This document shows positions 24,705-35,600 of a DNA stretch of 64,000 nt, in pieces (within the stretch, counting starts at the first letter, position 1; each line of letters begins with the position of its first letter). Source of the stretch: Laetiporus sulphureus 93-53 (Eukaryota > Basidiomycota > Agaricomycetes > Polyporales > Laetiporaceae); assembly GCF_001632365.1 (NCBI RefSeq), contig NW_024468517.1, positions 863,319 to 927,318 on the forward strand. The letters are read 5' to 3'. Below the pieces are notes generated by a model that was not told where the DNA came from, did no database searches, and saw only the letters and a program-made list of their open reading frames with translations. Position numbers and translations under genes: made by a program.

Positions 24705-26237
24705 TCATCTCCTCCGAGAACCCTTCGCAGTCGCTGCCGTGCCAGTGTCCAGCTTCCGCTTCTTGGCTGACTTCGCTCCAGAAGGACGAGGTGCAGTAGG
24801 CCGTCGAGCCTTTTGTGGACTCTTCTGAGGGCTGCTCGTATGAATAGTTGCGGCGTAAATTTGTGAATCCTGCAGATAGAGACCGGCTTGAAACAAGAGT
24901 TCATTAGCCTACAAGAACCTCGCACCTCAGCCGTCATAGCCAGCTCGTCTACATCATCGTCCGTCTGCTCGTGCATGAACCTATTATGTCGCCTGTGGCT
25001 CCCGTCATCCTGCTCTTCATCTTCGTCCTCGTCCGGCTCCACATATCGCTGTCTCTGGCGTGGACGCCCTACATCAGACACCCGCTCATGCTGCCTCCTC
25101 TTTACGGGCTGCTCCTCCTCGGGCTCGTATGCTGAGCCTGAGGCGTCGGACTCGAGAATCTCCGCATTAGCCTCCGAGTCATCCTCCTCTTTTACTGGGA
25201 CGGTGATTACTGCGTGCACACGGCGGATGACCCGCTGCTGAGGCGCCTCGGTGGGTGATGCGACAGAGGTGCGTGTGCGGGACGTGTTGTGGACTATGGT
25301 CGAGCGGGAAGGACTTTGTTCGGAGATGCGTTGTTGAGAATGCTTTGACGCGAGAGAACCTCTGGAGTCCCGTACAGGACGGAGCTCCTCGATTTCAGAC
25401 GCGCGGATACGAGGTGTGGTGTGCTTGCGCTGAGATGCGCCGTATGGGTGGGATGACGCAGAGGCACGTTTCGTCGAGATAGATGATACTGATGAATGAT
25501 CGTCATACTCCGGGTAAGGTGTCAGTGGCGTTGTGAGAGCTCTAGCAACGTTTGCCTGCGTATTCCACTTGACAGGCCAATAGTGAGCTTTGCCGCACTC
25601 TGAAAAGAGTGCACACATACCGCGAGTTGCTCTGCAACTAGTTCATCTATGCGCGAGGACAGACGACAACGGTCTTGTTCGGCCCGTAAACACTGCTCTT
25701 TCCAATCAGCTATCTCGAGGCGAGAGGACTCTTCAAGCTTGATGAATTGGGTCTTCCATTGATGTGCTTCTGCTCGCAGGTGTTGGATGCTCTCTGTCTG
25801 CTGCTTGGTGCTTTCCGCCTGGTGCTTGATCTACTACGCCAATGAACCATGCCTCAATCGAACCGATTCCAAAGCGGGGCCTACTGTTAACTCGGCTTTG
25901 TCTATCTTCAGGAGCTCGTCAAGCCCAATTCAATCCCACTTCCAATTCGCGTACTCACTGCAGCCTGCAATGCCTCCGCGCGTCGTTCCCATTCCCTTCG
26001 TTCCTGTTTGAGAATGTGAAGGACCTTCACCGCATCGTCTCGTTCCCGACGTGCTTCGACGGCCTCTGCATTGGCACGCGTCACATCCGACCGAGCTTGT
26101 TCCTCTACGGTTGCGAGCTGACAGGGAGACTAAGGTCATATAGATGTAGTAAACTGTCTGAGACATACTGCAAGGTTGGCAGCCTTCGACAAGGAATTAA
26201 GTGCATCGGAGATAATAGAGGAAGCAGTGGGCGGCAT
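24705..26237 (-). CDS. Coiled-coil protein with acidic low-complexity region, probably nuclear
   Basis: Six minus-strand exons (26169-26237, 25959-26117, 25885-25914, 25621-25830, 24926-25555, 24705-24869) give 420 aa. The N-terminal 160 residues form a coiled coil, with LHILKQERREWERRAEALQ, RAEAHQWKTQFIKLEE and RLSSRIDELVAEQLA. The middle is disordered and Ser/Thr-rich, then strongly acidic (EPDEDEDEEQDDG). The C-terminus is Lys/Arg-rich (KSAKKRKL), resembling a nuclear localisation signal. The coiled-coil block is conserved among agaricomycetes as a hypothetical protein, with no assigned function. The 30-nt third exon is needed to keep frame and has good splice sites. The start is ATG at 26237; an upstream in-frame methionine at 26321 exists but adds sequence unlike the family. 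Confidence 0.8.
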
Positions 26238-26392
26238 CGTGCGAGCCGATCTCAAGTAAGATGAAACTGGAATTTGTGGTAACCGTAGGTGCTGAAAAAG
26301 GTCGTATACAATTGGACGCAACGCCTTTGTTTACATTGAACGGCATATTTTATTAGGCGCGTAAACTGAAGTGAGCGCCTGCTGGTGGCCAC

Positions 26393-27622
26393 ATGTTTCG
26401 CCACTCCCGATTCCTCTGTAGTTCATCTTTGCGATTGGCTTTCATGGCGGCCGTCAGAAACCCCTCGAAAATTCCTCTCTCTAGTAGTATACCCCGCGAT
26501 GTCCGTGAATTTCTTGACGATTACCCTGGGACCACGGACGATGGATCCCTCGATGCGAACCTCCGTTTCTACTCAAACAAGTTACGCTGCCGGCCAGATA
26601 ACCTTTTAATAGAGGAGATTCATGAACAGTGAGGTCTTCTGGTAATCCGCTGAGAACGGTACGTGCTCAATTATCGTTAACACCCAGATGGAGGGGCGAC
26701 TATGCCAAATTGGAGTACAAGCATGGCTTTATACAGTGGCTGTAAGCACCGCCCTTTTGCACATGTATACCTGTCGCACAATGACATAGCGATGAAATGG
26801 ACGGCGCTTTTAGATTCCCCATACCAGAGTACGGCATGAACTATGAATCACAGCCACTGCAACACCATGAGGCAGAAGCGATGAAGGCAGATCCCGCCAT
26901 CATCGAGCGTGTCATGCGGTCGTATCAGCTGATGTTGGATTTCTATGGCATGCGTCTTGTGGATGAAGATACGGGCCTCATTGAACGATCTCGCAGAAAC
27001 TACAAAGAGCGCTACCGGAACCTCGTTCGTAAGTTGTCGCTTTATCTCAAAGAGTTGTGCACATATACAATCGTATCACATATAACGGCTAACCTCAAAG
27101 CCTGACCTAACGGTGCTTAATGGCCATAAATCTTTAGATCTTTATCTTTCTTTTGATCTACACTTCGCAGGTCGATTGCTGTCTAGCAGCTGCTTATTCT
27201 CATAAATTGTCTTGTCTGTCACTGACAAGACCCTACTGAACTGATCTTCTCTCATGCCGCACACAGGTTCCTCTCACAACAATCTCCGAATCACACGCAT
27301 CCTGAAGTGCCTCTCCATCCTCGGGCTCGAGCGGCTCAACGCGGGCTTTCTCCTTTTCGTCCTCTCAGAGCAGAGTGAACATGGAGAGCTCGATTCCACT
27401 GATATTCGTAGCAGTATGGATCGTTGGTGGGCTAATTGCGTGCGGAACGAAGAAGAGCGCGAGTGGATAGGCGGCGCGATACGTAAGGTAAGAGCTGCAA
27501 TTAGCGGAGGACCTTTCACGAGGGAGATGTACAAGGAGGCATTGGAGAGGCGCAAGAAGACCGGTAGCTTGGGGGGAGAAACATTGCCGGCTTCTTCGGA
27601 ATCTGAAGTGCTAGAGGCTTAG
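26393..27622 (+). CDS. Opioid growth factor receptor (OGFr) conserved-domain protein
   Basis: Four exons (26393-26628, 26688-26741, 26814-27028, 27267-27622) give 286 aa. Residues about 30-110 carry the OGFr_N signature: a YPGTTDD segment, NLRFYSNKLRCRPDNLL, EIHEQWRGDYAKLEYKHG, FIQWLFPIPEYGMN. Conserved helices follow (MKADPAIIERVMRSYQLMLDF and NNLRITRILKCLSILGLERL). The animal protein binds met-enkephalin at the nuclear envelope; fungal proteins share only this domain, so ligand binding should not be assumed. The gene is common and intron-rich in basidiomycetes. The first ATG at 26393 starts an N-terminus with basic and hydrophobic residues that might be a mitochondrial or other targeting sequence; a second Met lies at residue 18. 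The start lies about 155 bp from that of the divergent coiled-coil gene. Confidence 0.9.
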
Positions 27623-28793
27623 ATCGTTGAGGTACGTTTCGAGTAACCGTTCAAAGCTCCAGGAGTTGCACTGCGATCATATTGCATTGTGCTTGAAATG
27701 ACATCAAATTCGCGTGCCTCTGCTTTTAAGCTGACAATACTCCATAGATATGACAATATCGATGTACACAATCTGTGCAGCGTTTTGAGAAGACTCAGAT
27801 GGTGACCTTGGTCTCCTTTGCTGGTATATATACGGCTTTTTGGTGTCATCAAGTCCTCTTATCATGGGTCACTTTGAATTGAAGGTCGCATCCAACGCGC
27901 CAGGGATCCCGTGCGGGGGATGGGGTGGGTGCGCGTTGGGTGGGTTGGAACACTGATTGCAATCAAGCCAAATCGACTTGGCTGTTGTTCTCCATGAGAT
28001 GGTGTCTCAGTTTTGTTTTCTATCTTCAACGCCAAGTTCGATTGGAGTGAGTCGTCCCTGGCCCCTGGCTGGGCATGAGAAATACCTGAGAAATACCCAT
28101 GTTGGTTTCCGTAGGTTGACTGCTTCGAACCTATGCATTTGTGCATCGTGTATCCATATCAGCACTTTCGATGGGACCTTACATTTCTCATCTTGATGGA
28201 TCAACAATACAAATGCGCAGCTCACGATTGCTGCGGATTATGTGTGCAAGGATTGCATTTTCGCACCGGTGCACGGATATGTTCCATTTTTATGCCTGAC
28301 TACGCTCTTACTTACTTACTTGTATACAGCTCACGTAGCTTGCGAACATTGTATTACATGCTTGCAGCTAGCGTGAATGGGTATCTGGCGACTAGGTTAC
28401 GGCGCTTCACCTCTAGCTTCACACCGTTATCGTCGCACTTCCCCTCATTGATGGTAAGCGCCGAGGAAGCTTGTGTACCCACAGATATTTTCGTATCCTT
28501 AACATCTCTCTTCGGCCTGCAATTAACCCTCAGCTTCGCTTTCCAACAAGCGGGGAAGCTGTTGACCTGGGTATTTGGCGACGAGGTGCCACACGTACAG
28601 GATGGGTTTGCACGACAAGTTCTATCGCAGGCTGCGAAGAAACATCTCTTTAGGTCCGTCCTCTATCCATCTCATCTGTCAATGTCATGCAGCAACAAAG
28701 TTCCTGATTTTCATAGATCCACTCGTCAGGAGCTTCTGCTGTTTGAAACATGTTGTGCATAGCATTTAACTGCCTTTCACACCTTGCTCCCGC
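27623..28793. other. Intergenic, no gene confirmed
   Basis: About 1.2 kb. A 209-codon frame runs through 28133-28762 but has no domain, no codon pattern like the neighbours and no splice support, so it is not called. Confidence 0.45.
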
Positions 28794-28794
28794 T

Positions 28795-28856
28795 CCCCCC
28801 CCCCCCCCCTCCCCCGCCCAACGCTCCATCTTCCCCCGCCCAACGCTCCATCTTCC
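28795..28856 (+). repeat. Poly-C tract and 23-bp direct repeat in a promoter
   Basis: Fifteen consecutive C (28795-28809) are followed by two perfect tandem copies of a 23-bp unit (28811-28833 and 28834-28856) beginning CCCCCGCCCAACGCTCC. The tract ends 54 bp before the ATG of DUF6533 copy 2, in its likely core promoter or 5' UTR. Confidence 0.9.
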
Positions 28857-28909
28857 CCACGTTCATCCACTTGACCACCAGCAACATTTGGTTTCCAGAG
28901 ACATCATTA

Positions 28910-30688
28910 ATGTCTTCCGGAGAGAACTCAACTTCTATATTCCAAAATACGGTTGAGGGTATTTGGGAGAGGTCAGTGTGTCTACCCGCGGAATTTAATC
29001 TTCTAGTCTTGAAATGCGCTGACATTGCGCATTCTGTGATTCCAGTAATGTTTCAGCATTCCTGTTTGTCGGAGTGGCTGGTAAAATAACACATCTCTGG
29101 CTATCCATTGAGTCTTTCAGCGACCTCACTGACCTGTGACTCTTTCTTATATTAGTCCTCATATTATACGAGTATGCCCTCACCCTGTCAGCAGAAGTGG
29201 CATCCGTATGGAATGGCAGAAAATCTCTAGTTACTGTGCTCTTCCTCTTCAATCGGTATGCTTTGCTGGCGGTCGGTGTCTTGTATCTGTTGAACGGGCC
29301 GATCTACTGGAGCACTCCGCTCGTGAGTACTCGACATTTTCATTGCCGTTGGATTAAATCACTATTGGCACTTCAATTTGACTTTGTAGAGGTGTGTGCA
29401 TGCCCTTTTTCAAGGCAATAGCTCGCGGCTAGGCTTATACGCTCACTCAAATCCGCAGTTGTGAGACAGCGTATATGTTGCTGTTTACCATTTCAATTGC
29501 TATCATCGCTGTCAGCTCTGGTCAGCAGAATTCATCATAATCCCGAAGGTGGCTTTGTCTGACAGCTATGCAGGATTTTCCGCTCTACGCGTGTATGCTG
29601 TTAGCGGCCACAGACTGGCACCTGCCCTAATTACTCTCACCTTGGGAATGGTCTTCGTAGGCGTGCGAGTAGTACGTGCATCTTCGCAGTCGTGTAGCCT
29701 CTAACCGGCTGACGGTAGTGCAGTATTATTACATAGTCACTTCGTGTGCGCACGTTGAACACGCCTCCGGCCACTCATACTGTGCCTGGAACATACACGT
29801 CTCAAATCCTGTGCAATTCAAGTGAGTGCATGTCGAGGCCTATATGTACGACACCTGGATGCTCATTATTTCTGCATGCGATGCCAGATGTACGTCCGCA
29901 TGCTGCCTCTTTACTTCAGGAGAGATTATAGAAATGATTGTGTTGCAGTAACAATCACTGAGCGGATCTGCGGAATAGCGGCAGACCTTCTCGTCCTGAC
30001 AGTGACTTGGTACAGAACGTACCATGTTGCAAAAAACGCCCACCGAGCCGCACTACAGACTCCGATAGTTGTTCTATTTCTCCGCGACGGTGAGCTCATA
30101 ATGACATTGTGGTCGAGTCGTCAGTAATACATGGATTCCTAGGCACGTTATATTTCATGTATGTGAAGGTGCTATTTCCACATACAGAGCACAGCATTCA
30201 CCTAAGATCTTCCGTCCAGTACACTTTTGATACTGAATGTGCTTGGGATCGTATTAGTAGGCGGTGTCTATGGCAATGAGGTTTGCATATTCTCGTTTCA
30301 CGCTATTCCTGCTGATGGGAAACCGAACAGGGTGATTGGAATGTCACATCGGTTCTCCTTGCGCCGTGAGCAGACATTTCCCAATAATTCCGAGAAATGT
30401 GATCCTTATGCCATTTACAGCTTCTCATCTATCCTTGTATCTCGTTTCATCTTGAACCTGCGCGAAGCCTCTTGTGACGATGCTGCAGGTTTAGACTACG
30501 GCACGCGTGACGGAGCAACGAGCACGCAGAACGCAGTGTTCGCGTCTCGCCTTGTCGGAAATATCGGCACGGATTTGCAATACGACGCGTCATCCAGTGA
30601 TGTGATGAACAACGAAGAGAGCGCTGATGTGGGCGATGAAAATGATGAGAACGTCATGCTGGAGGTCGGATCTATCGTGAGCGACTAA
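28910..30688 (+). CDS. DUF6533 multi-pass membrane protein (copy 2)
   Basis: Supported exons: 28910-28971, 29046-29080, 29156-29322, a 2-nt microexon at 29390-29391, 29459-29520, 29574-29671, then 29949-30089 and the last exon 30421-30688. Blocks in order are VLILYEYALTLSAEVASVW, KSLVTVLFLFNRYALLAV, SCETAYMLLFTISIAIIAV, GFSALRVYAVSGHRL, a RICGIAADLLVLTVTWYRTY loop with FLRDG, and SSILVSRFILNLREAS, as expected for DUF6533. The soluble tail contains VGNIGTDLQY, matching VGNMGEHLEY of copy 1. About seven membrane helices are predicted by eye; function unknown. Splicing between 29671 and 29949 and between 30089 and 30421 is unresolved, because no hand-built path keeps frame there. The poly-C tract just upstream is likely promoter sequence. 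Confidence 0.85.
29390..29391 (+). other. 2-nt microexon (AG) in DUF6533 copy 2
   Basis: Exon 29156-29322 ends in phase 0. The exon at 29459 begins T-TGT and requires two more bases. The AG at 29390-29391 sits between TTTGTAG and GTGTGT and completes Ser-Cys, as in copy 1. Confidence 0.78.
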
Positions 30689-32495
30689 ACATTTGTATAC
30701 ATCGATTCGAGCCTACGGGACTGTTACGCACGAGGTAACGATACGAAAGATCTGCTCTGCATTGTAATATTAATATATAGACGTAAGGCCGACCAGTGGT
30801 CGGGCAAACCTTACCAGGACGATCGAGATGTCATGTCCGTTCACATGAAAGCAGGAACTGCGGTGATCATGATGTTGCGGATGCACAGCTCGGTCTCGAA
30901 CGTCCTCGCAACTAGCCAAGCAGTTCATAGCTGCCATCGATGCCCTTTCCGAGTCACGCATCATTGAGCGGGACGCTGGCGACTGTCATTACGGGCTCAG
31001 TTGCTGCTCGCGGCGAGCTGGCTTTGGAAACCTTGTGGATATCGTGGGATGGCGCCGTCGTTGTGACATCGAGCAATACGTTGCGGAGGCTGCAACAGCG
31101 GAGATGAAAGCGGAGAGGGTGGAACTAGGCGTAGAGGCAAATGGAAATGCGGAGGCAGTTATAAACAGTATGATTACACATTCTTGCTCACCCAACACGA
31201 GCAAAATTGATTGCAAAAGCATGATATCTGCGAGGAGGTGCTTTTGGCCTAGTGCGGTATAGAACATTAATGTCTTGAATCACTATCGGCAATGCGGGTG
31301 CAATGAGGTACTTTATGATTGATCGACCACAGCTTCAATGATAGTACGTATGTCCGACAGTACGCGCGCATACTGCAGCACCACTTACTCGTGAATGGGA
31401 GTTCTCAGAACCGGGGTCAGTTCCTGCGTCAGGTACGTTGCTTCTTAACAACCGATTGCATCGGAGCGAGTGTCGAACGTTGCGTTGAACGTTGAACGTT
31501 GAACGTTGAAACGTTGAAATTTGAAAGATGAGATCGAGGCGCATTGAAGCACAGCTCATGGACGGTGGCGGCCGGTGGAGATTCACCATTCCATGCTCAG
31601 GGCGACTTGTCGATGCGTCTAAGACTCAACCCTGTGCCCTAAAGACTGAATAGCGATGCTCGGCCTACCTTCACAAGTAGTAATTCCGAAGATCTCGGGA
31701 CCTAACGTTCAACGTCCATTAATGTTCAATTATTCAATATTCAATGTTCACCTGTCTCAAGGAGCACTTCAAGTTGAGCCCGATTGATTTGAATGGACGT
31801 TCGCGGGAAAGGAACTTGTTTGGCGAGATCATGGTCTCCATTGTGTTAGACGCAGGCCACAATGGAGTCTTGGCCGCATTTGCTGGGCCGCACAGAAAGG
31901 CTTTCCGTGAACGCCATCGATGTACATCTCGGAGCAGAAGGGGAACCGAGTACGGCATTGGCAGACACCGTCGGTTGAGATCAAAGGGCACGTTTCCGCC
32001 TCGAGGCTCTGCACGAGCAAAATGGGGTTAGCGTGATAGGTACAACGCGCTTTAGGCACGGCTTTCAACGTCAGCGGGCGAGAAATGAACTTGGAATGCG
32101 ACGGCTATCAACAACACGTTCTTCCCGTCACGTCATGGACCACTCAGAAAACTGCGCATAAACTTGCATCTGTCTGGGATATATTCGCGGAGGATATGCA
32201 TCGGCTGTACCGCGGTGGACGGGACATGCATTTTGGGAGTTTGAGGGTAGAGAGCAACGGCGGGAAAGTCGCGTCCGCGGGTGTGCCCGAGCGACGTCGA
32301 GCCTGGGCCGCACATCGTCTGACGGGGTCGTCCGCTGCCACCGCCACGTCCTGTAGCCTCTTTACGACGGTCAACTTCCATCCTCGCCCCCAAGCGTCTT
32401 GCTAGTTCTTCCTTCTTCGATTGTATACTTTCCTACTCCGCGACGTGCACCTGTAACAATTCGTCCCAATACCCACGCTGACGCTGCCCAGACTG
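30689..32495. other. Intergenic with GTTGAAC-type short repeats
   Basis: 1.8 kb without a supported gene. At 31476-31526 CGTTGAA is repeated about five times in tandem, and at 31701-31750 related TTCAA-containing heptamers recur in the opposite orientation. The last 100 bp is the promoter and leader of the giant coiled-coil gene. Overlapping frames on both strands near 32.1-32.4 kb have no domains. Confidence 0.5.
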
Positions 32496-32662
32496 ATGTC
32501 GCCAGACAAGCACGCCGGTACCAAAGAAAAGAAGAAGGGCACGAACCCCCTGGCACGGCTTCGCGGCACTACCAGCCTTCTTAAAAAGAGATCCAGCGAG
32601 GCTTCGTTGGGTTCTATCGACGGTGCGCTCGAGTTGGGCTCTCCAGCATCCACGCCTTCAAC

Positions 32663-35600
32663 ATGGGCACACACACTGACGTTGTCGTAGAGCAACACGA
32701 GACTCACGAGTTCGGCGAGCACGCCCACCATCACGGACTTGGACTGCTCCACGTCAACGTCCACGATGTCGGCGATCACTCTCATTCTCCAAGCTCAGAC
32801 ACCGCCTCCACTGCCGTCGACCTACCTGCCATCGCCGAACTGCAGCATCAGGTGCCGTTCTAGGTTTTGTTGCATCACGTGTGACTCATTCTCTTCCTCT
32901 GCATCAGCTCAAGGATACCGAGTCCACTCTGCACGAGCGCGACGACCACGTTCACACGCTCGAGGAACGCATCCACACCATCGAGGCTGAGCTCAAGTCC
33001 TCTCAACTCGACCTCGAACATGCCCGCTCGGACCTCGAGAATGCACAGTCATGGCGTCAGGCCTCCGAACAAGGCAAGGAGCGTCTGCAAGAAGACGTGT
33101 CTAAGCTACAAGAACGCGTGGGAGAATTACAAAGGGAGGTAGAGAGGCGGGAAGGCGAACTCGCAGGTCTCAGGCACCAGGTCAGCTCGTCTCTTCTATT
33201 CCTTCAACGTGTGCAAGTTCTGACGTAGATCAATAATTATACACGTTAGCTCGAAGAAACTCAATCCGCCCTCGTCACCAAATCCTCTCAGCTCGAGTCC
33301 GAGCATGAAGCCCGCACACACGCCGAGACCGAGCTCAATCAACTCCAGTCCCATACCTCCGAGCTCCAAGCGACACACGAGCGTGCGCAGTCCGAGCTTG
33401 CCGCCAAGTCCACCGAGCTCGAGTCCATCACCGTCAAGCTCACGGCCCTCACCGCCGAGCACGATGCGCTCCGCACGTCGAGCGACGAGCAGTCTGCTAG
33501 GGCGCGCGAGCTCGAGCAGGCACTGCACGCTGCACAGGAGGAGAAGGAGCACCTCGAGCGCTCGCACGCTGAGGCCGCTGGGCGCGTGCGTGCGCTGGAG
33601 AGCGAGCTGCAGGCACAGGTCGATGCGCTCGCGAAGGCCGAGGGCGACGTCGAGGCGAAGGCCGGTCAGCTCGATGACCTGTCGGTGAAGCTCCAAGGCT
33701 CATCGGAAGAGCTCGTGCGTGCGCACAAGGAGCTCGACGAGAAGACCGGCGCGCTTCAAGAGCTTGATAAGAAGCTGGAGACGGAAAGCGCTGATCGCCA
33801 GGCCCGCATCGAGGAGCTCGAGAGGGACTTGGGAGCCGCGAAGGAGGACCGTGATGCCCGCCAAAACGAGCTGGAGGACGTGAACCGCCGCATGGAAGAG
33901 CTCTCTCAGGAACGAAATGCTGCCAGCCAGCGACTCGAGCAGCTCGAGGAGCAGCTCCGCCAGCAGCAGAGCGAAGGGAACCGTCTCCAGGCGGAGGTCG
34001 AGCAATCTGAAGAGCGGCTCAAATCGGCTGAGAGTGCACGCGATGATGCGCAACGTGTGCTGGAGGAGAAAGCGACCGAGATTGAGCAACTCAACGCGCG
34101 AGTCCACGGCACCGAGGAAGAGCGCGACCAAGCCCGTGAGGCGCTCGAGGCGCGCACCGGCGAGCTCGAACAGCTGAACGCCAAGCTGCAGGGCGCGGAG
34201 GAGGAGCTCAGCCGCGCGCGCGAGGAGCGCGACGCTAAGGCATCTGAGCTTGACGCGATCGCATCCAAGCTGCAGACGGCGGAGCAAGAGCGCGAGCGCG
34301 CACAGGAGGAGCGCAACGAGACCGGCGCGGCGATGGAGGCGCTCATGGCGCGGCTGCAGGCTTCGGCGGACCAACTTTCCGAGGCGCAGGCGACGATTGA
34401 GGCGAAGAATGCGGATCTCCAGGAGTTGAGCACCCAGTTGCAGGCGGCCGAGCAAGAGCGCGGGAGTGTACATGCGGCGCTGGAGACGAAGGGTGCAGAG
34501 CATGAGGAGCTGAAGGCGAAATTCGGCGAAGTGATCGGCGACTTGGCGAAGGCGAGCGAGGAGCGCGATGCGAAGAGTGGCGAGCTCGAGCAAGTCTCGG
34601 CGAGATTGCAGCCTCTGGAGGAGGCACTTGCCAGCGCGAACGCGGATAGAGATGCCAAGTCGGCGGAACTCCAGCAACTCAGTGCGAAGCTGCAGGAGTT
34701 ACATGATGAGCACAATCGCGTCCGCGAGGAAAGGGACGCGAAGCACGGCGAGCTCGAGCAAGTCCACGTCAAGCTTCAGGGCGTCGAAGAGGAGCTCTCC
34801 AGGACTCGGGAGGAGCGCGACTTGAAGCATGCCGAGATCGAGGCGCATGCCGTCAAGCTGCAAGGCTCCGAGGAGGACCGTGCGAACGTTCAGACTGCCC
34901 TTGACGCGAAGAACGTTGAGCTGGCGCAGCTCAATACTCATCTGCAAGCATTTGAGCAAGAGCTTGCACAGGCAAAAGCGGACCGCGATGGGAAAGTCAC
35001 AGAGCTCGAGGCGCTCAACGAAAACCTGCATGGCATGGAGCAGGCACAGACGGCTCTCCAATCTGCTCTTGAGGCGAAGAACGCGGCGTTCGAGCAGCTC
35101 GATGCACGTTTCCGAGAGACTGAGCAGGAGCTCGCGAAGGTTAGGGAGGAAAGAGACAGTAAGGTGGGAGAGCTCGAGCAGGTTAATGCTCACCTGCAGG
35201 CATCGGAGGAGGAGCTTGCGAAGACCCGCGAGGAAAAGGATGCAACCGTTATCGGAATGCAAGAATTGACCACCCGTTTGCAAACGACAGAGGATGAGCT
35301 CTCGAAGGCGCGGGCGCAGCTCGAAGAGAGCTCTAATGAGCTCGAGCAGCTGCGTGTACGCACGCATGCAGTCGAGGAGGAATTCGCTGATGCCCGGTCC
35401 GCTCTGGAGGCGAAGAATGCCGAACTGGAGCAGCTCAACTCGCGACTACAGACTGCAGAGGGAGAGCTCGATGCTGTCCGGCAAGAGAAAGACGCCAAGA
35501 TAGCCGAGTTTGAGGCTCTTGTGGTGAAGCTGCAGGCGACAGAGGAAGCACGAGCCAACGTCCAATCTAGCCTCGACTCTAAGAATGCTGAGCTTGAACA

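Noticed and set aside
28133..28762. 209-codon plus-strand frame upstream of DUF6533 copy 2
   Set aside because: Low-complexity and out of keeping with the intron-rich gene style; no family match or conserved blocks.
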